Source: SIG459 sp045631645
Lineage (GTDB): Bacteria; Bacillota; Clostridia; Oscillospirales; Oscillospiraceae
Reading direction: 5' to 3'
DNA length: 46,659 bases
NCBI GenBank assembly: GCA_045631645.1
Contig: JAZQVC010000042.1
Location: forward strand, 1-46,659
The notes below the pieces were generated by a model that searched no databases, had not been told where the DNA came from, and worked only from the letters and a program-made list of their open reading frames with translations. Shown here one piece after another: positions 1-8,124 of the stretch (positions are counted from its first letter, which is position 1; the number at the start of each line of letters is the position of its first letter). The translations under genes and the position numbers were made by a program.

Positions 1-680
1 TCGTCGTCTTCCTTTGCCCAATCATACATATTCATAATTGCTTTGGTCTCTTTGGGCCATTTAACAATCAGGGGCTGACCAGTCCAGCCGCTTCCGGACC
101 ATACAGCGCCGTTATGAGTGAGCGTGCCGGTGGTGTAATTCCATGCATCGTTGAGCCGGAATTGCTCAAGATTTGCATAGCCGTAGGAGCCGCCATCGCG
201 AAGGTTGTTTCCGCGGAAGGTGATTACACCGTTTGCGTCGGTATAGTCATCGCCGTAGCCAAAGAATATCTTTTCCTCTTCGCTTGCCTCATATTTTTCG
301 CCATCAGCAAGAGTTGTTCCGTCGATGTTGATTCCGACGGTCTTGATAAGGTTTTCGGGCAGTGTGCTTTCAACAGCCTGAGGAGCGAAGCTGGGAGGAG
401 GAGTGGGGGTAGGGGGAGGAGTGGGAATAACAACACCCTCAAGAGGATCGGATTCATCGACTGTGGGGTCAACTGTGGGAACATATCCCTGATGAAAATA
501 ATAATCGGGGAGCAGATCCACATAAGAGGGGTCAACACCTGCAATTGTAGTGGGTACACTGTGATGCTTTGAAACAAGTCCAAAGAAAACTCCTATAAGG
601 ACAAGGAGGACAACTACTTCTATAATGATTATCGGAAGCCTGTTTTTGATTTCCGCAGAGATTTTATTGTTACGATTCAT
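1..680 (-). CDS. Membrane-anchored PQQ-type beta-propeller protein, C-terminus cut by window edge
   Basis: The minus strand is open from an ATG at 680 to the left window edge (about 226 codons seen). An AAGGTG ribosome site lies 9 bases before the ATG. The protein has a short basic N-terminus, one hydrophobic segment at about residues 15-37, an acidic linker with a proline/threonine stretch near residues 86-100 (PTPPPTPTPPPS), then a globular part with the motifs FRGNNLRDGGSYG and WSGSGWTGQPL. These motifs recall the start of the PQQ-binding-like beta-propeller repeat proteins common in Clostridia, which are extracytoplasmic and anchored by an uncleaved signal. Function is unknown; a structural or cell-envelope role is a guess. 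The propeller blades themselves are outside the window. Confidence 0.75.
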   Translation of the reverse strand, partial: MNRNNKISAEIKNRLPIIIIEVVVLLVLIGVFFGLVSKHHSVPTTIAGVDPSYVDLLPDYYFHQGYVPTVDPTVDESDPLEGVVIPTPPPTPTPPPSFAPQAVESTLPENLIKTVGINIDGTTLADGEKYEASEEEKIFFGYGDDYTDANGVITFRGNNLRDGGSYGYANLEQFRLNDAWNYTTGTLTHNGAVWSGSGWTGQPLIVKWPKETKAIMNMYDWAKEDD

Positions 681-734
681 ATATATTAACACCTTGCTTT
701 TGAGAGTTGGGGAATTCGTTTTATTAACCTTTAT

Positions 735-763
735 AATATAACAAATACTTACATGAAATGCAA
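735..763 (-). promoter_or_regulatory. Promoter of the beta-propeller gene
   Basis: On the minus strand TTGCAT (763-758) and TATATT (740-735) are separated by 17 bases, about 55 bases before the ATG at 680. Confidence 0.55.
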
Positions 764-792
764 TCTTGTTGTGTTAAGTTGACAAAAAAATT

Positions 793-948
793 ATGCTCAT
801 AATGAATTTCGTAATGTTACTTCTTAATGTTATGCTTATAGGCGCTGCGATAATGCTTATTGTTTCGGACAAAGTAGGTGCGAGTTCACTTATGTTTTTT
901 GGTTTGATTTTTGAACTTATATTTGCCAAAAATAATAAAGAAAATTAA
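793..948 (+). CDS. Possible 51-residue hydrophobic small protein
   Basis: This open frame between the beta-propeller gene and perR would encode 51 residues: a long hydrophobic, methionine/leucine-rich stretch, a short SDKVGAS break, a second hydrophobic stretch and a basic tail (FAKNNKEN). Two short membrane helices are plausible. A TTGACA sits just before it at 779-784, but no good -10 sequence and no ribosome binding site are visible. It could be chance in AT-rich DNA. The rest of the 681-1019 gap holds only the two flanking promoters. Confidence 0.22.
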   Translation: MLIMNFVMLLLNVMLIGAAIMLIVSDKVGASSLMFFGLIFELIFAKNNKEN

Positions 949-957
949 AAATTACTA

Positions 958-986
958 TTGACAGCCGATCCTTAATGATATATAAT
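958..986 (+). promoter_or_regulatory. Consensus sigma-A promoter of perR
   Basis: TTGACA (958-963) and TATAAT (981-986) are both exact consensus with a 17-base spacer, 33 bases before the perR ATG. An AT-rich stretch overlaps the -10, but I could not find a convincing Per box. Confidence 0.85.
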
Positions 987-1019
987 CCTAATTGAAAAAA
1001 ACAGACAAAGGAGGTATAT

Positions 1020-1415
1020 ATGAAGGAACGCAACACTGTTCAAAAGGAAATCATATATTCTGCCCTTTGCCGGATGGCCAATCACCCCACGGCCGACGAG
1101 GTTTATCTATCGGTGCATGAGAGTCATCCATCAATAAGCAGGGCAACGGTTTTCAGGGTGCTGAACAAAATGGCTGAAAACGGCTCTATTATGAAGGTCA
1201 ACATTACCAACGGAGCCGACCATTTCGACCATCAGGTATTCAATCATTATCACGCTCATTGCAAAAGCTGCGGCGATGTTTGCGATGTAAGGCTTGCTCC
1301 TCTTGTAATGCTTGAGGAAGGGAAGTTTGAAGCGGATAACAGCTTTAACATAACCGGCTACTCACTGCAGTTTGACGGTTTGTGCAGAAAATGTACTGAA
1401 AAAGAAGGTGCTTGA
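1020..1415 (+). CDS. perR: PerR-type peroxide-responsive Fur family repressor
   Basis: A 131-residue Fur family regulator. A winged helix-turn-helix lies at about residues 38-57 (SISRATVFRVLNK). Two CxxC pairs (C81/C84 and C122/C125) form the structural zinc site. Allowing a 15-residue shorter N-terminus than Bacillus subtilis PerR, all five regulatory metal ligands of PerR are present: H22, D70, H76, H78 and D89. In PerR, Fe-catalysed oxidation of the histidines releases DNA. The next frame, a rubredoxin/rubrerythrin peroxidase, overlaps its stop by a few bases, which is the usual PerR regulon partner. AAAGGAGG precedes the ATG. Fur or Zur identity is less likely given the neighbour. Confidence 0.85.
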   Translation: MKERNTVQKEIIYSALCRMANHPTADEVYLSVHESHPSISRATVFRVLNKMAENGSIMKVNITNGADHFDHQVFNHYHAHCKSCGDVCDVRLAPLVMLEEGKFEADNSFNITGYSLQFDGLCRKCTEKEGA

Positions 1416-1417
1416 TT

Positions 1418-2656
1418 TTGGATTTCAATGCATTCAGAAAAATGAGCTATGGACTCTTTCTTCTGACAACAAAGCATGACGGCAAGGAAAATGGCTGCAT
1501 CATAAACACTGCGATTCAGTGTGCTTCCGAGCCAAGAATGATCTCGATTTGCGTGATTAAGAATAATCTCACAAACGAGCTTATTGAAAAGTCCGGAAAA
1601 TTTAATCTGACTGTTCTTTCTGAGAATATACCTTATGAAACATATAGAGTATTTGGAATGACAAGCGGCAGGGCAGAGGAGAAGTTCTCATATTTCCCGA
1701 ATGCTCCTGTTTCTGAAAATGGTCTGAGATATTTGGCTGAAGGTAATGCACTCTTCCAATGCAAGGTGGTTTCCTCTCATGATTTGGGAAGCCATAAGAT
1801 GTATATAGCTGAACTCACTGGAGCTAAACTTCTTTCTGATGAAGCATCTGCCACATATGCATATTATCAGACTGTGATTAAGAACCAAGCTTCTAAGAGC
1901 GATAAAAACGGATGGCGCTGCAAGGTTTGCGGCTACATCTATGAGGGAGAGGTTCTCCCTGAAAATTACGTCTGTCCCCTTTGTAAGCACGGCACCGAAG
2001 ACTTCGAAAAAGTCGGTGCAGCTAATATAGAAATTAAAATTAATAATAATGATAAAGGAGATTCAACTATGAAAAAGTATGTTTGCAAAGTTTGCGGCTA
2101 TGTCCACACCGGTGATTCCGCTCCCGCTGAGTGCCCCGTATGCCATGTCGGCTCCCAGATGTTCGAAGAAGTCAAGGGCGAGATGAAGCTTGCTGCAGAG
2201 CATGACTACGGTGTCTACGCAAAGACTGTTAAGAACAACCCCGATATCTCCGCTGAAGATAAGGCATATATTTTCGAGCAGCTCATGGCAAACTTCCAGG
2301 GCGAGTGCAGCGAAGTTGGTATGTACCTGTGCATGGCTCGCATCGCACACCGCGAAGGCTATCCCGAAATCGGTCTCTACTGGGAGAAGGCAGCTTGGGA
2401 AGAGGCAGAGCATGCAGCAAAGTTCGCAGAGCTCCTGGGTGAGGATCTTGAGCCCAATATGAAAGCTACCACCAAGGATAATCTGGCATGGCGCGTTGAT
2501 TGCGAGTTCGGCGCAACTGCCGGCAAGGTTGACCTCGCTGTCTGCGCAAAGAAGAATGGCCTTGACGCTATCCATGACACTGTTCATGAGATGGCTCGCG
2601 ATGAGGCTCGCCACGGCAAGGCCCTTAAGGGTCTGCTGGAGCGCTACTTTGGCTAA
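1418..2656 (+). CDS. Flavin reductase-rubredoxin (Hrb-like) frame fused in-frame to reverse rubrerythrin
   Basis: One uninterrupted frame of 412 residues. Residues 1-150 are a flavin reductase-like FMN domain (start FRKMSYGLF); about 166-200 are a rubredoxin (C168, C171, C186, C189); after a polar linker rich in Asn, residues 218-412 are a complete reverse rubrerythrin. The first two domains match high-molecular-weight rubredoxin (Hrb), an electron donor in anaerobic oxygen and peroxide reduction. I chose TTG at 1418 because AAGGTG lies 7 bases upstream; TTG at 1412 is only 1 base from it. The linker carries a second ribosome site and ATG at 2069, so the rubrerythrin may also be made alone. 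A missing stop through a sequencing or assembly frameshift remains possible. Confidence 0.7.
   Translation: MDFNAFRKMSYGLFLLTTKHDGKENGCIINTAIQCASEPRMISICVIKNNLTNELIEKSGKFNLTVLSENIPYETYRVFGMTSGRAEEKFSYFPNAPVSENGLRYLAEGNALFQCKVVSSHDLGSHKMYIAELTGAKLLSDEASATYAYYQTVIKNQASKSDKNGWRCKVCGYIYEGEVLPENYVCPLCKHGTEDFEKVGAANIEIKINNNDKGDSTMKKYVCKVCGYVHTGDSAPAECPVCHVGSQMFEEVKGEMKLAAEHDYGVYAKTVKNNPDISAEDKAYIFEQLMANFQGECSEVGMYLCMARIAHREGYPEIGLYWEKAAWEEAEHAAKFAELLGEDLEPNMKATTKDNLAWRVDCEFGATAGKVDLAVCAKKNGLDAIHDTVHEMARDEARHGKALKGLLERYFG
2069..2656 (+). CDS. rbr: Reverse rubrerythrin (internal start of the fused frame)
   Basis: A 195-residue protein starting at ATG 2069 behind AAAGGAG with good spacing. The N-terminal rubredoxin-like site has C6, C9, C22 and C25. 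It is followed by a four-helix diiron domain with ligand motifs around ECSEVGMY, EEAEH (E112, H115) and DEARH (E179, H182). The rubredoxin at the front, diiron domain behind, defines reverse rubrerythrin, a peroxide reductase of strict anaerobes fed by rubredoxin or NADH:rubredoxin reductase. Length equals the stand-alone family. Codon use changes here to C-ending codons (CCC, CTC, TTC, AAC), unlike the upstream half, which points to strong independent expression. Confidence 0.9.
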   Translation: MKKYVCKVCGYVHTGDSAPAECPVCHVGSQMFEEVKGEMKLAAEHDYGVYAKTVKNNPDISAEDKAYIFEQLMANFQGECSEVGMYLCMARIAHREGYPEIGLYWEKAAWEEAEHAAKFAELLGEDLEPNMKATTKDNLAWRVDCEFGATAGKVDLAVCAKKNGLDAIHDTVHEMARDEARHGKALKGLLERYFG

Positions 2657-2672
2657 TAAATTGTTATAATAT

Positions 2673-2706
2673 AAAGAAGGGAACGGTTTATACCGTTCCC
2701 TTCTTT
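2673..2706. terminator. Bidirectional terminator between rbr and a glycosyltransferase gene
   Basis: Arms 2673-2687 and 2692-2706 are perfectly complementary around a 4-base loop, A-rich on one side and T-rich on the other, between convergent genes. Confidence 0.9.
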
Positions 2707-2719
2707 TATGTTCGCTTTT

Positions 2720-3610
2720 TTAATTTCTGAATATATAATTTTCAAGTTTTTTGATCAACGCTTCGCCTTCAGGTGTCTGATCAGTTACCTTTCTGCAAAT
2801 AAGATTTTCGGAACTGATTAAAGCGTCATAATCCTCGATCGTATACGTATGAGGAGCACCGTTTTTGCAATCAGGGTGATTCCACTCAACACTTCTCATG
2901 TTGCCGTTGTGGGTTGTGTTTATATAAGGTGAAGAGGCTAAGATGGTTTGCAGGAAGAGTTCGTCAGCGCATAGAGAGAAAGAAAAGTTTTTGCGGATTA
3001 TATCCTCGTGCTCAAGAAGATACTGAGCGAAATTATGGGTGATACTAAACCAGTTTGCGCCGGACTTAAGTGAAATATCGGTTTTATTTTTAAGTCTGTC
3101 GACATGTATTATATTTTGTTGCAATTTAACGAGCAGAGAATTGAGCCAGTATAAAGGATTTCTTTTGTTTCTTCCGCATAAATTTCTGAAGGGATGATAA
3201 ACGGAAACTCTGTAAGCGTTCGCGGCGGTGAATTCATCAGAGGCGATTGAAACAAATTCATAACCGTTATGTTCTTCAAAAAAACGGTGAAAAATGTGCA
3301 TAGGCTTTGTAAGGAAGTCTGCGCCGCTGATCAGGTGGTAATAGTCAAATTTCATAGGAACAGCAGCCTCTAATATCCTTAGTTCTCCGTTTATTTGGCT
3401 ATATCCTCCCCAAGTGATTTTATGCCTCTGTGTGAAATGAACAGGCGAGAGGGAACAGGACGAGCAGAGCATATTCACATTGTCTTCTGATAAATATGAT
3501 TTTTTATCTATATGAATGAATATTGTATTATCTTCGTGATCAAGTGTTTTTAGTATCCTGGATAGAAACGGAAAGTTGGAATGAGCGATAATTAAAAAAG
3601 CATGCTTCAT
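2720..3610 (-). CDS. Core-2/I-branching type glycosyltransferase (GT14-like)
   Basis: A 296-residue protein resembling bacterial members of the core-2/I-branching beta-1,6-N-acetylglucosaminyltransferase family. Family landmarks are the start AFLIIAHSNFPFL, FIHIDKKS near residue 32, the HLISGADFLTKP segment, SGANWFSIT, and CADELFLQTIL followed by a late NHPDC motif. There is no signal peptide or membrane helix, so it is probably cytoplasmic. Bacterial homologues decorate surface polysaccharides, but substrate and acceptor cannot be read here. It stands alone between convergent and divergent neighbours, with its own promoter and an AGGGAG ribosome site. Confidence 0.8.
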   Translation of the reverse strand: MKHAFLIIAHSNFPFLSRILKTLDHEDNTIFIHIDKKSYLSEDNVNMLCSSCSLSPVHFTQRHKITWGGYSQINGELRILEAAVPMKFDYYHLISGADFLTKPMHIFHRFFEEHNGYEFVSIASDEFTAANAYRVSVYHPFRNLCGRNKRNPLYWLNSLLVKLQQNIIHVDRLKNKTDISLKSGANWFSITHNFAQYLLEHEDIIRKNFSFSLCADELFLQTILASSPYINTTHNGNMRSVEWNHPDCKNGAPHTYTIEDYDALISSENLICRKVTDQTPEGEALIKKLENYIFRN

Positions 3611-3639
3611 AGTGTCACTCCCTAAATTTACATATCCAT

Positions 3640-3668
3640 ATTTTACGATAGCGAATAAAGCTAGTCAA
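3640..3668 (-). promoter_or_regulatory. Promoter of the glycosyltransferase gene
   Basis: Minus strand TTGACT (3668-3663), 17-base spacer, TAAAAT (3645-3640), 30 bases before the ATG at 3610. Confidence 0.7.
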
Positions 3669-3805
3669 CACATGAATTGTTGATGCTGTTTATTGATCTA
3701 CTTGTTTTTGAAAATAATGTAAAATGAAAAGCTTGAATAAAGTAATTATTTGATGTAAACTTATGTAAGAACAGCAGATGTTCAAATAGATAAGGAGGAG
3801 ACAAT

Positions 3806-4489
3806 ATGAATTTCACTGCGAATTATATTCAGGGCGTGACTGCCGTAATTAAGGAAGCTCAAAAAATCAAGCAGTATAAAGCAATGCCTCTTGCATTTGC
3901 GATCGTTATTGGTGTTCTTATGCTGCCCTTTGCGATCGCTGCACTATTCTTCGCTATTTCCATTTATATTTTTGGATACCTGTTTTCCGTTATCTCTGAG
4001 CCCGTTCAGAAGCTGCATGAGCTTCTCAAAGGTGAAGGACGCGAGCTGAAGCATGCATCCCAGTTCATCATTTATTTCCTTTCCTGGAGTTTTATCTTCA
4101 GCGCTTACGCATTCCTTTCCATTCTCTCTGTAATTCTTAATATTCTTTATAGTATTTTTGCTATCCTTACATATATCTGCACTCTTGGCGGAATAAAATT
4201 CCATGTCTTCGCACGCAACGAGGATATTTCCGTTGAAATTGACGGAAAGCACAATCTTATTGTTCTTATAGTTTTCGTTGCGGTTATGGGCGTTCTGCTC
4301 ATTCTCCTGCCTCTTATAAATACCATCGTGTTTGCTGCCAAATTGCCTGAGGGAATTCTCACCTTCAAGATTTTCTTTACTATCTTCGGCGCTAAGATTA
4401 TGGCACTCAATGGTTGGAGAGCTTTGTTTGCAGCCGTCTATTCTGCATTCGTATTTGCTCCCATGACCAGAAAAAAGATTGAGGAATAA
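3806..4489 (+). CDS. Multi-pass membrane protein of unknown function
   Basis: A 227-residue hydrophobic protein behind a strong AAGGAGGAG site. Hydrophobic blocks lie at about residues 28-62, 85-125, 148-178 and 186-218, giving four to six membrane spans. A soluble loop near 63-84 (EPVQKLHELLKGEGRELK) and a short one near 132-147 (FHVFARNEDISVEIDG) separate them; the tail is basic. I do not recognise a family and see no catalytic motif. It is a single-gene unit ended by a strong terminator, so the neighbours say little about its role. Confidence 0.75.
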   Translation: MNFTANYIQGVTAVIKEAQKIKQYKAMPLAFAIVIGVLMLPFAIAALFFAISIYIFGYLFSVISEPVQKLHELLKGEGRELKHASQFIIYFLSWSFIFSAYAFLSILSVILNILYSIFAILTYICTLGGIKFHVFARNEDISVEIDGKHNLIVLIVFVAVMGVLLILLPLINTIVFAAKLPEGILTFKIFFTIFGAKIMALNGWRALFAAVYSAFVFAPMTRKKIEE

Positions 4490-4511
4490 TTTCTTAAATT
4501 ACTAATTTCAT

Positions 4512-4553
4512 AAATAAAAAACAGGAGCCAATATAGGCTCCTGTTTTTTATTT
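4512..4553. terminator. Bidirectional terminator
   Basis: Arms 4512-4529 and 4536-4553 pair fully around a 6-base loop, with A and T runs on both sides, between convergent genes. Confidence 0.9.
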
Positions 4554-6201
4554 ATTTAGCTTCGATGATTGCGGCCGCTCTTGCAAGTGCATCATCTATA
4601 TTGTCACAGAAGTTTTCCTCACCGATTTCTTCATAAATACCGGCTTTATGGAAGAACTTCAAAGGCTTTTCATTGACATGGCTCAGAATGAGAGTAATGC
4701 CTTTTTTGCGGCAAGTTTTGATAAGAGTCTCAAAGCTGTGAATTCCGGTTGCATCTATAACGGGAACGGATCTCATACGAATAATAACAACCTTGTTTTT
4801 GCTCTGGCTTATAACTCTGGTGAGCTTATCAGCTGCTCCAAAGAAGATAGGACCGGTGATTTCGTAAACCATAGTATTGCGGGGAACAGACTTAAAGCGG
4901 ATTGCTTCGGGGTCATTATCGTCGTTGACGGTTTTCCAGCCTTCGATGCTGGTTTCGTCGCTCATCTTTTTCATGAAGAGAACAAGAGCGAGAACAAGAC
5001 CTGCAACAATTGCAACAACAAGGTCGAAAACGACAGTCAGCAGGAAGGTGGTAATGAGAACAAGGTAATCGGTGGGAGGAGCTGCCTTGATAATTCCAAC
5101 AAATTCGCGCCACTCACTCATGTTGTATGCAGTAATGAAAAGTATTGCGGCAATAGCGGGCATGGGAATAAGCTTTGCATAGGGCATAAGAATAACGAGC
5201 ATTGCGAAAAGAACAACAGCGTGCACCATACCGGAAAGGGGGCTGCGTCCGCCGTTTTTAACGTTGGCAGCGGTTCTTGCAATTGCGCCGGTTGCAGGAA
5301 TACCGCCGAAGAGGGCAGAACCGATGTTGCCTACGCCCTGGGCGATAAGCTCGGTGTTGGAGTTGTGTCTTGTACCAACCATACCGTCAGCAACGACACA
5401 GCTGAGAAGGGATTCTACTGCTGCGAGAATTGCGATGGTGAAGGCATCGGGAAGAATGTCGGTTATTGTTGCAAGAGTGATACCCTTGGGAAGTGTAAAT
5501 GCAGGGGGTGCGGAGGTGATATCGGGATAAAGAGTGCCGATAGTATTAACAGGCAGATCAAAGATACCGACAACAAGGGCACAGATTATAACTGCAACGA
5601 GAGAGGGGGGGACTCTGGGGAGCAGTCGGGGGAGGAATATGAGAATTGCAAGTGCAATAAGTCCAACAAGAACTGCCCAAAGATTAATTGTATGGAAGCT
5701 TTTGAAAACCTCAATAAGCTTTTCGAGGGTTTCTACAGGGCTATGGCTAAAGGTGAGACCGAAAAAGTCCTTGAGCTGACCGATAAGAATGGTAACGGCA
5801 ATACCGCTTGTAAATCCTGTTGTGATAGTATAGGGAATAAACTTGATAAGCGCGCCAAGCTTGAAAACACCCATAAGAATGAGCATAATGCCGGCGAGAA
5901 TTGTTGCGATTGCCAGACCTTCAATTCCCTTGGTTGCAACAATACCGGCAACAATGGTTGCAAAAGCTGCGGTGGGACCGCTTATCTGAACGCTGCTGCC
6001 GCCGAGAAGGGCGCATATGAAACCAGCAACAATAGCAGTGTAAAGACCGACAGCAGGACCAACGCCGGATGCGATGGCCAGGGCGATGGAGAGGGGAAGG
6101 GCAATTATTGCAACGATAAGACCTGCAATAATGTCATTTACAAACTGTTTTTTGGTGTATTTTTTCAAACCGCTGAAAAAACTTGGTTGGAAAGTTTTCA
6201 T
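4552..6201 (-). CDS. SulP family anion transporter with STAS domain
   Basis: A 549-residue SulP/SLC26 permease. The first third carries the family pattern (NDIIAGLIVAIIALPLSIA, then SSVQISGPTAAFATIVAG), followed by about a dozen membrane helices and the NTELIAQGVGNIGSALFGG segment. The cytosolic C-terminus (about 440-549) is a STAS domain with the IDATGIHSF motif. SulP members carry sulfate, bicarbonate or dicarboxylates; the substrate is not decidable. ATG at 6201 is chosen, preceded by a purine-rich AGAGAGAG; a TTG at 6249 would add 16 residues with no homology. Single-gene unit. Confidence 0.9.
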   Translation of the reverse strand: MKTFQPSFFSGLKKYTKKQFVNDIIAGLIVAIIALPLSIALAIASGVGPAVGLYTAIVAGFICALLGGSSVQISGPTAAFATIVAGIVATKGIEGLAIATILAGIMLILMGVFKLGALIKFIPYTITTGFTSGIAVTILIGQLKDFFGLTFSHSPVETLEKLIEVFKSFHTINLWAVLVGLIALAILIFLPRLLPRVPPSLVAVIICALVVGIFDLPVNTIGTLYPDITSAPPAFTLPKGITLATITDILPDAFTIAILAAVESLLSCVVADGMVGTRHNSNTELIAQGVGNIGSALFGGIPATGAIARTAANVKNGGRSPLSGMVHAVVLFAMLVILMPYAKLIPMPAIAAILFITAYNMSEWREFVGIIKAAPPTDYLVLITTFLLTVVFDLVVAIVAGLVLALVLFMKKMSDETSIEGWKTVNDDNDPEAIRFKSVPRNTMVYEITGPIFFGAADKLTRVISQSKNKVVIIRMRSVPVIDATGIHSFETLIKTCRKKGITLILSHVNEKPLKFFHKAGIYEEIGEENFCDNIDDALARAAAIIEAK

Positions 6202-6252
6202 TGTTTTATATCTCTCTCTTTTAATTATATTATTTTTCTGAAAAGCCAACTA

Positions 6253-6281
6253 ATTATAAACTTGTTGCACATAAAAAGCAA
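6253..6281 (-). promoter_or_regulatory. Promoter of the SulP gene
   Basis: Minus strand TTGCTT (6281-6276), 17-base spacer, TATAAT (6258-6253). Confidence 0.6.
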
Positions 6282-6346
6282 CTATAATTTGAGCAATATA
6301 ACAAAATTATTTCAAATATTAAATTTATAACTGTATTAAATCAAGA

Positions 6347-6375
6347 TTGATTTTACATCAATTAGATTGTATAAT
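6347..6375 (+). promoter_or_regulatory. Promoter of ppa
   Basis: TTGATT (6347-6352), 17-base spacer, TATAAT (6370-6375), 30 bases before the start codon. Confidence 0.7.
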
Positions 6376-6404
6376 TTATTTGAAATGATTAATGGAGGTA
6401 GATT

Positions 6405-6935
6405 ATGAATATATGGCACGGAATTGATCCCAAACGCATCTCTCCTGAGGATTTTATTGCCGTTATTGAAATTAGCAAGGGAAGTAAGAAAAAATACGAA
6501 TTGGATAAAGAGACCGGTATGCTGATTCTTGACCGTGTTCTTTATACCTCCACCCATTATCCTGCAAACTATGGTTTCATTCCCCGTTCCTATGGCGATG
6601 ACGGAGATCCCCTTGACGTTCTCGTTATTTGCTCCGAGGTTCTTGAACCTCTCACTTTGGTGCGCTGCTATCCTATTGGATATATATCTATGCTTGATGG
6701 TGGTAAGCGTGATGAAAAGATAATCTGCATTCCTTTTGCAGACCCTGTTTACAACACCATTAAGGATATAATGGAACTGCCCAACCATACATTTGACGAG
6801 ATGGCACATTTCTTTACTGTTTATAAGGCTCTCGAAGGTAAAGAAACTGTGGCAGGCGATGTCAGCGGCAGAGAGGGTGCCGTTAATGTTATAAAGGAAG
6901 CTCTTGATAACTATATTAATAATTTCTGCAAATAA
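6405..6935 (+). CDS. ppa: Family I inorganic pyrophosphatase
   Basis: A 176-residue soluble pyrophosphatase that hydrolyses PPi to phosphate and so pulls biosynthetic reactions forward. The family I signature DGDPLD is at residues 66-71, with HYPANYGFIP just before it and further acidic metal ligands around FADPVYN. Length matches bacterial family I enzymes. AATGGAGG precedes the ATG. It is a one-gene transcription unit with its own promoter and terminator. Confidence 0.93.
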   Translation: MNIWHGIDPKRISPEDFIAVIEISKGSKKKYELDKETGMLILDRVLYTSTHYPANYGFIPRSYGDDGDPLDVLVICSEVLEPLTLVRCYPIGYISMLDGGKRDEKIICIPFADPVYNTIKDIMELPNHTFDEMAHFFTVYKALEGKETVAGDVSGREGAVNVIKEALDNYINNFCK

Positions 6936-6976
6936 AAATAAAAGAGACAGGCACATAGCCTGTCTCTTTTATTTTA
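6935..6976. terminator. Bidirectional terminator between ppa and an M42 peptidase gene
   Basis: Stem arms about 6935-6952 and 6958-6976 with a 5-base loop and flanking A/T runs. Confidence 0.9.
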
Positions 6977-8017
6977 TTAATCACCAAGTATATAGGCAAG
7001 AAGAAGGTCGAGTGTAGCATTCAGACCATCAATATGAGTTCTTTCCATTCCGTGGCTGCAATAAACTGCCATACCGAATGCAGCTGCTCTGAGGTTATTG
7101 CCTGCGCGCTGTGATGCGTTTGCGTCCGTTCCGTAACGATAGAAAATATCTACGGCGTGATTTATGTTGTTTCTTTCCGCAATTTCAATAAGCTCGCTTG
7201 TAAGTGCGTAGTTATAAGGGGCGGTGTTATCCTTGGCGCATATGCTGACGGCTCTTTCATTTCCATCAAGATCGGGACCGATAAGACCAATATCGACGGC
7301 GACAAAATCGCTCACACCCTCTGGAACATAAGTTCCTCCAAGACCGACCTCTTCGGCATAGGGGAAGGCGAGAATTGTTTTATATTTGGGTTTGAGATCA
7401 TTATCTTTAAGATACTTGATCATGTTAAAGCAAATTGCAACAGCGGCCTTATCGTCTATGTAACGGCTTTTGATGTATCCGTTGTCGGTGAATTGGAAGC
7501 GCGGGGAAATGGAGATAGGGTCGCCATGACGAATTCCGAGAGAAACAACATCTTCTTTGCAGTGAACATCCTCATCGAGAATTATCATAATATTTTCTTC
7601 ATCTCTGCTCATTGTGCGTGCGTCGTCAAAAACATGTACAGAGTGAGAAGACACTGTAACAAGACCGGAGTAGCATCTGCCGTCGCGAGTGTGAATATAA
7701 ACGGTTTCGCCCTCTATGGAACTGAAATTTATTCCACCAAGCTGACGAACGCGAATCATACCGTCTTTATCAATGCGACGAACGATAAGTCCGATGGTAT
7801 CAAGATGAGCTCCCACCATAACTGTTTTGCTGTTATCTTGTCCGTCAAGAGTGATATAGGCGGTGTATTTGTTGTCGTAAGTAACATCACATCCGAGTGT
7901 AGAAGCAATTTCTTCAATTATTGGATTCATATCTCTGAAATATCCAACGGGAGAAGGAACATTAACTATTTTTTCGAAACAGGAAACAGTGTACATTGGG
8001 TCATAGTTGTATCTCAT
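6977..8017 (-). CDS. M42 family metallo-aminopeptidase
   Basis: A 346-residue M42 (glutamyl aminopeptidase/TET) peptidase. The two-metal site is visible: GAHLDTIG with the first histidine, YIDDKAA with the bridging aspartate, PYAEEVG with the catalytic base and ligand glutamates, VAVDIG and the late CSHGMERTH histidine. Family members form tetrahedral dodecamers that trim peptides in the cytoplasm. The ATG at 8017 follows GGAGG at good spacing. It is separate from the tandem pair of M42 genes near 16-18 kb and differs from them clearly in sequence. Peptide specificity cannot be inferred. Confidence 0.9.
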   Translation of the reverse strand: MRYNYDPMYTVSCFEKIVNVPSPVGYFRDMNPIIEEIASTLGCDVTYDNKYTAYITLDGQDNSKTVMVGAHLDTIGLIVRRIDKDGMIRVRQLGGINFSSIEGETVYIHTRDGRCYSGLVTVSSHSVHVFDDARTMSRDEENIMIILDEDVHCKEDVVSLGIRHGDPISISPRFQFTDNGYIKSRYIDDKAAVAICFNMIKYLKDNDLKPKYKTILAFPYAEEVGLGGTYVPEGVSDFVAVDIGLIGPDLDGNERAVSICAKDNTAPYNYALTSELIEIAERNNINHAVDIFYRYGTDANASQRAGNNLRAAAFGMAVYCSHGMERTHIDGLNATLDLLLAYILGD

Positions 8018-8047
8018 ATTTATGCCTCCAACAGTAATGATGGCTGC

Positions 8048-8056
8048 ATTATAGCA
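8048..8056 (-). promoter_or_regulatory. Extended -10 promoter of the M42 peptidase gene
   Basis: Minus strand TGC-TATAAT (8056-8048) is an extended -10 element 30 bases before the ATG; the -35 region is weak. Confidence 0.45.
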
Positions 8057-8078
8057 TATTGCCGGAGAATAATAAAGT

Positions 8079-8108
8079 AAAAAAGGAGCTCAAAATGAGC
8101 TCCTTTTT
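8079..8108 (-). terminator. Terminator after the SDR gene
   Basis: Arms 8079-8091 and 8097-8108 pair around a 5-base loop; read on the minus strand the hairpin is followed by T residues. Confidence 0.8.
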
Positions 8109-8124
8109 GTAATTATTTGGGAAA

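Noticed and set aside
4648..6330. Long plus-strand open frame opposite the SulP gene
   Set aside because: The predicted protein is Asn/Cys-rich low-complexity sequence with no family features, while the minus strand encodes a full SulP-STAS protein.
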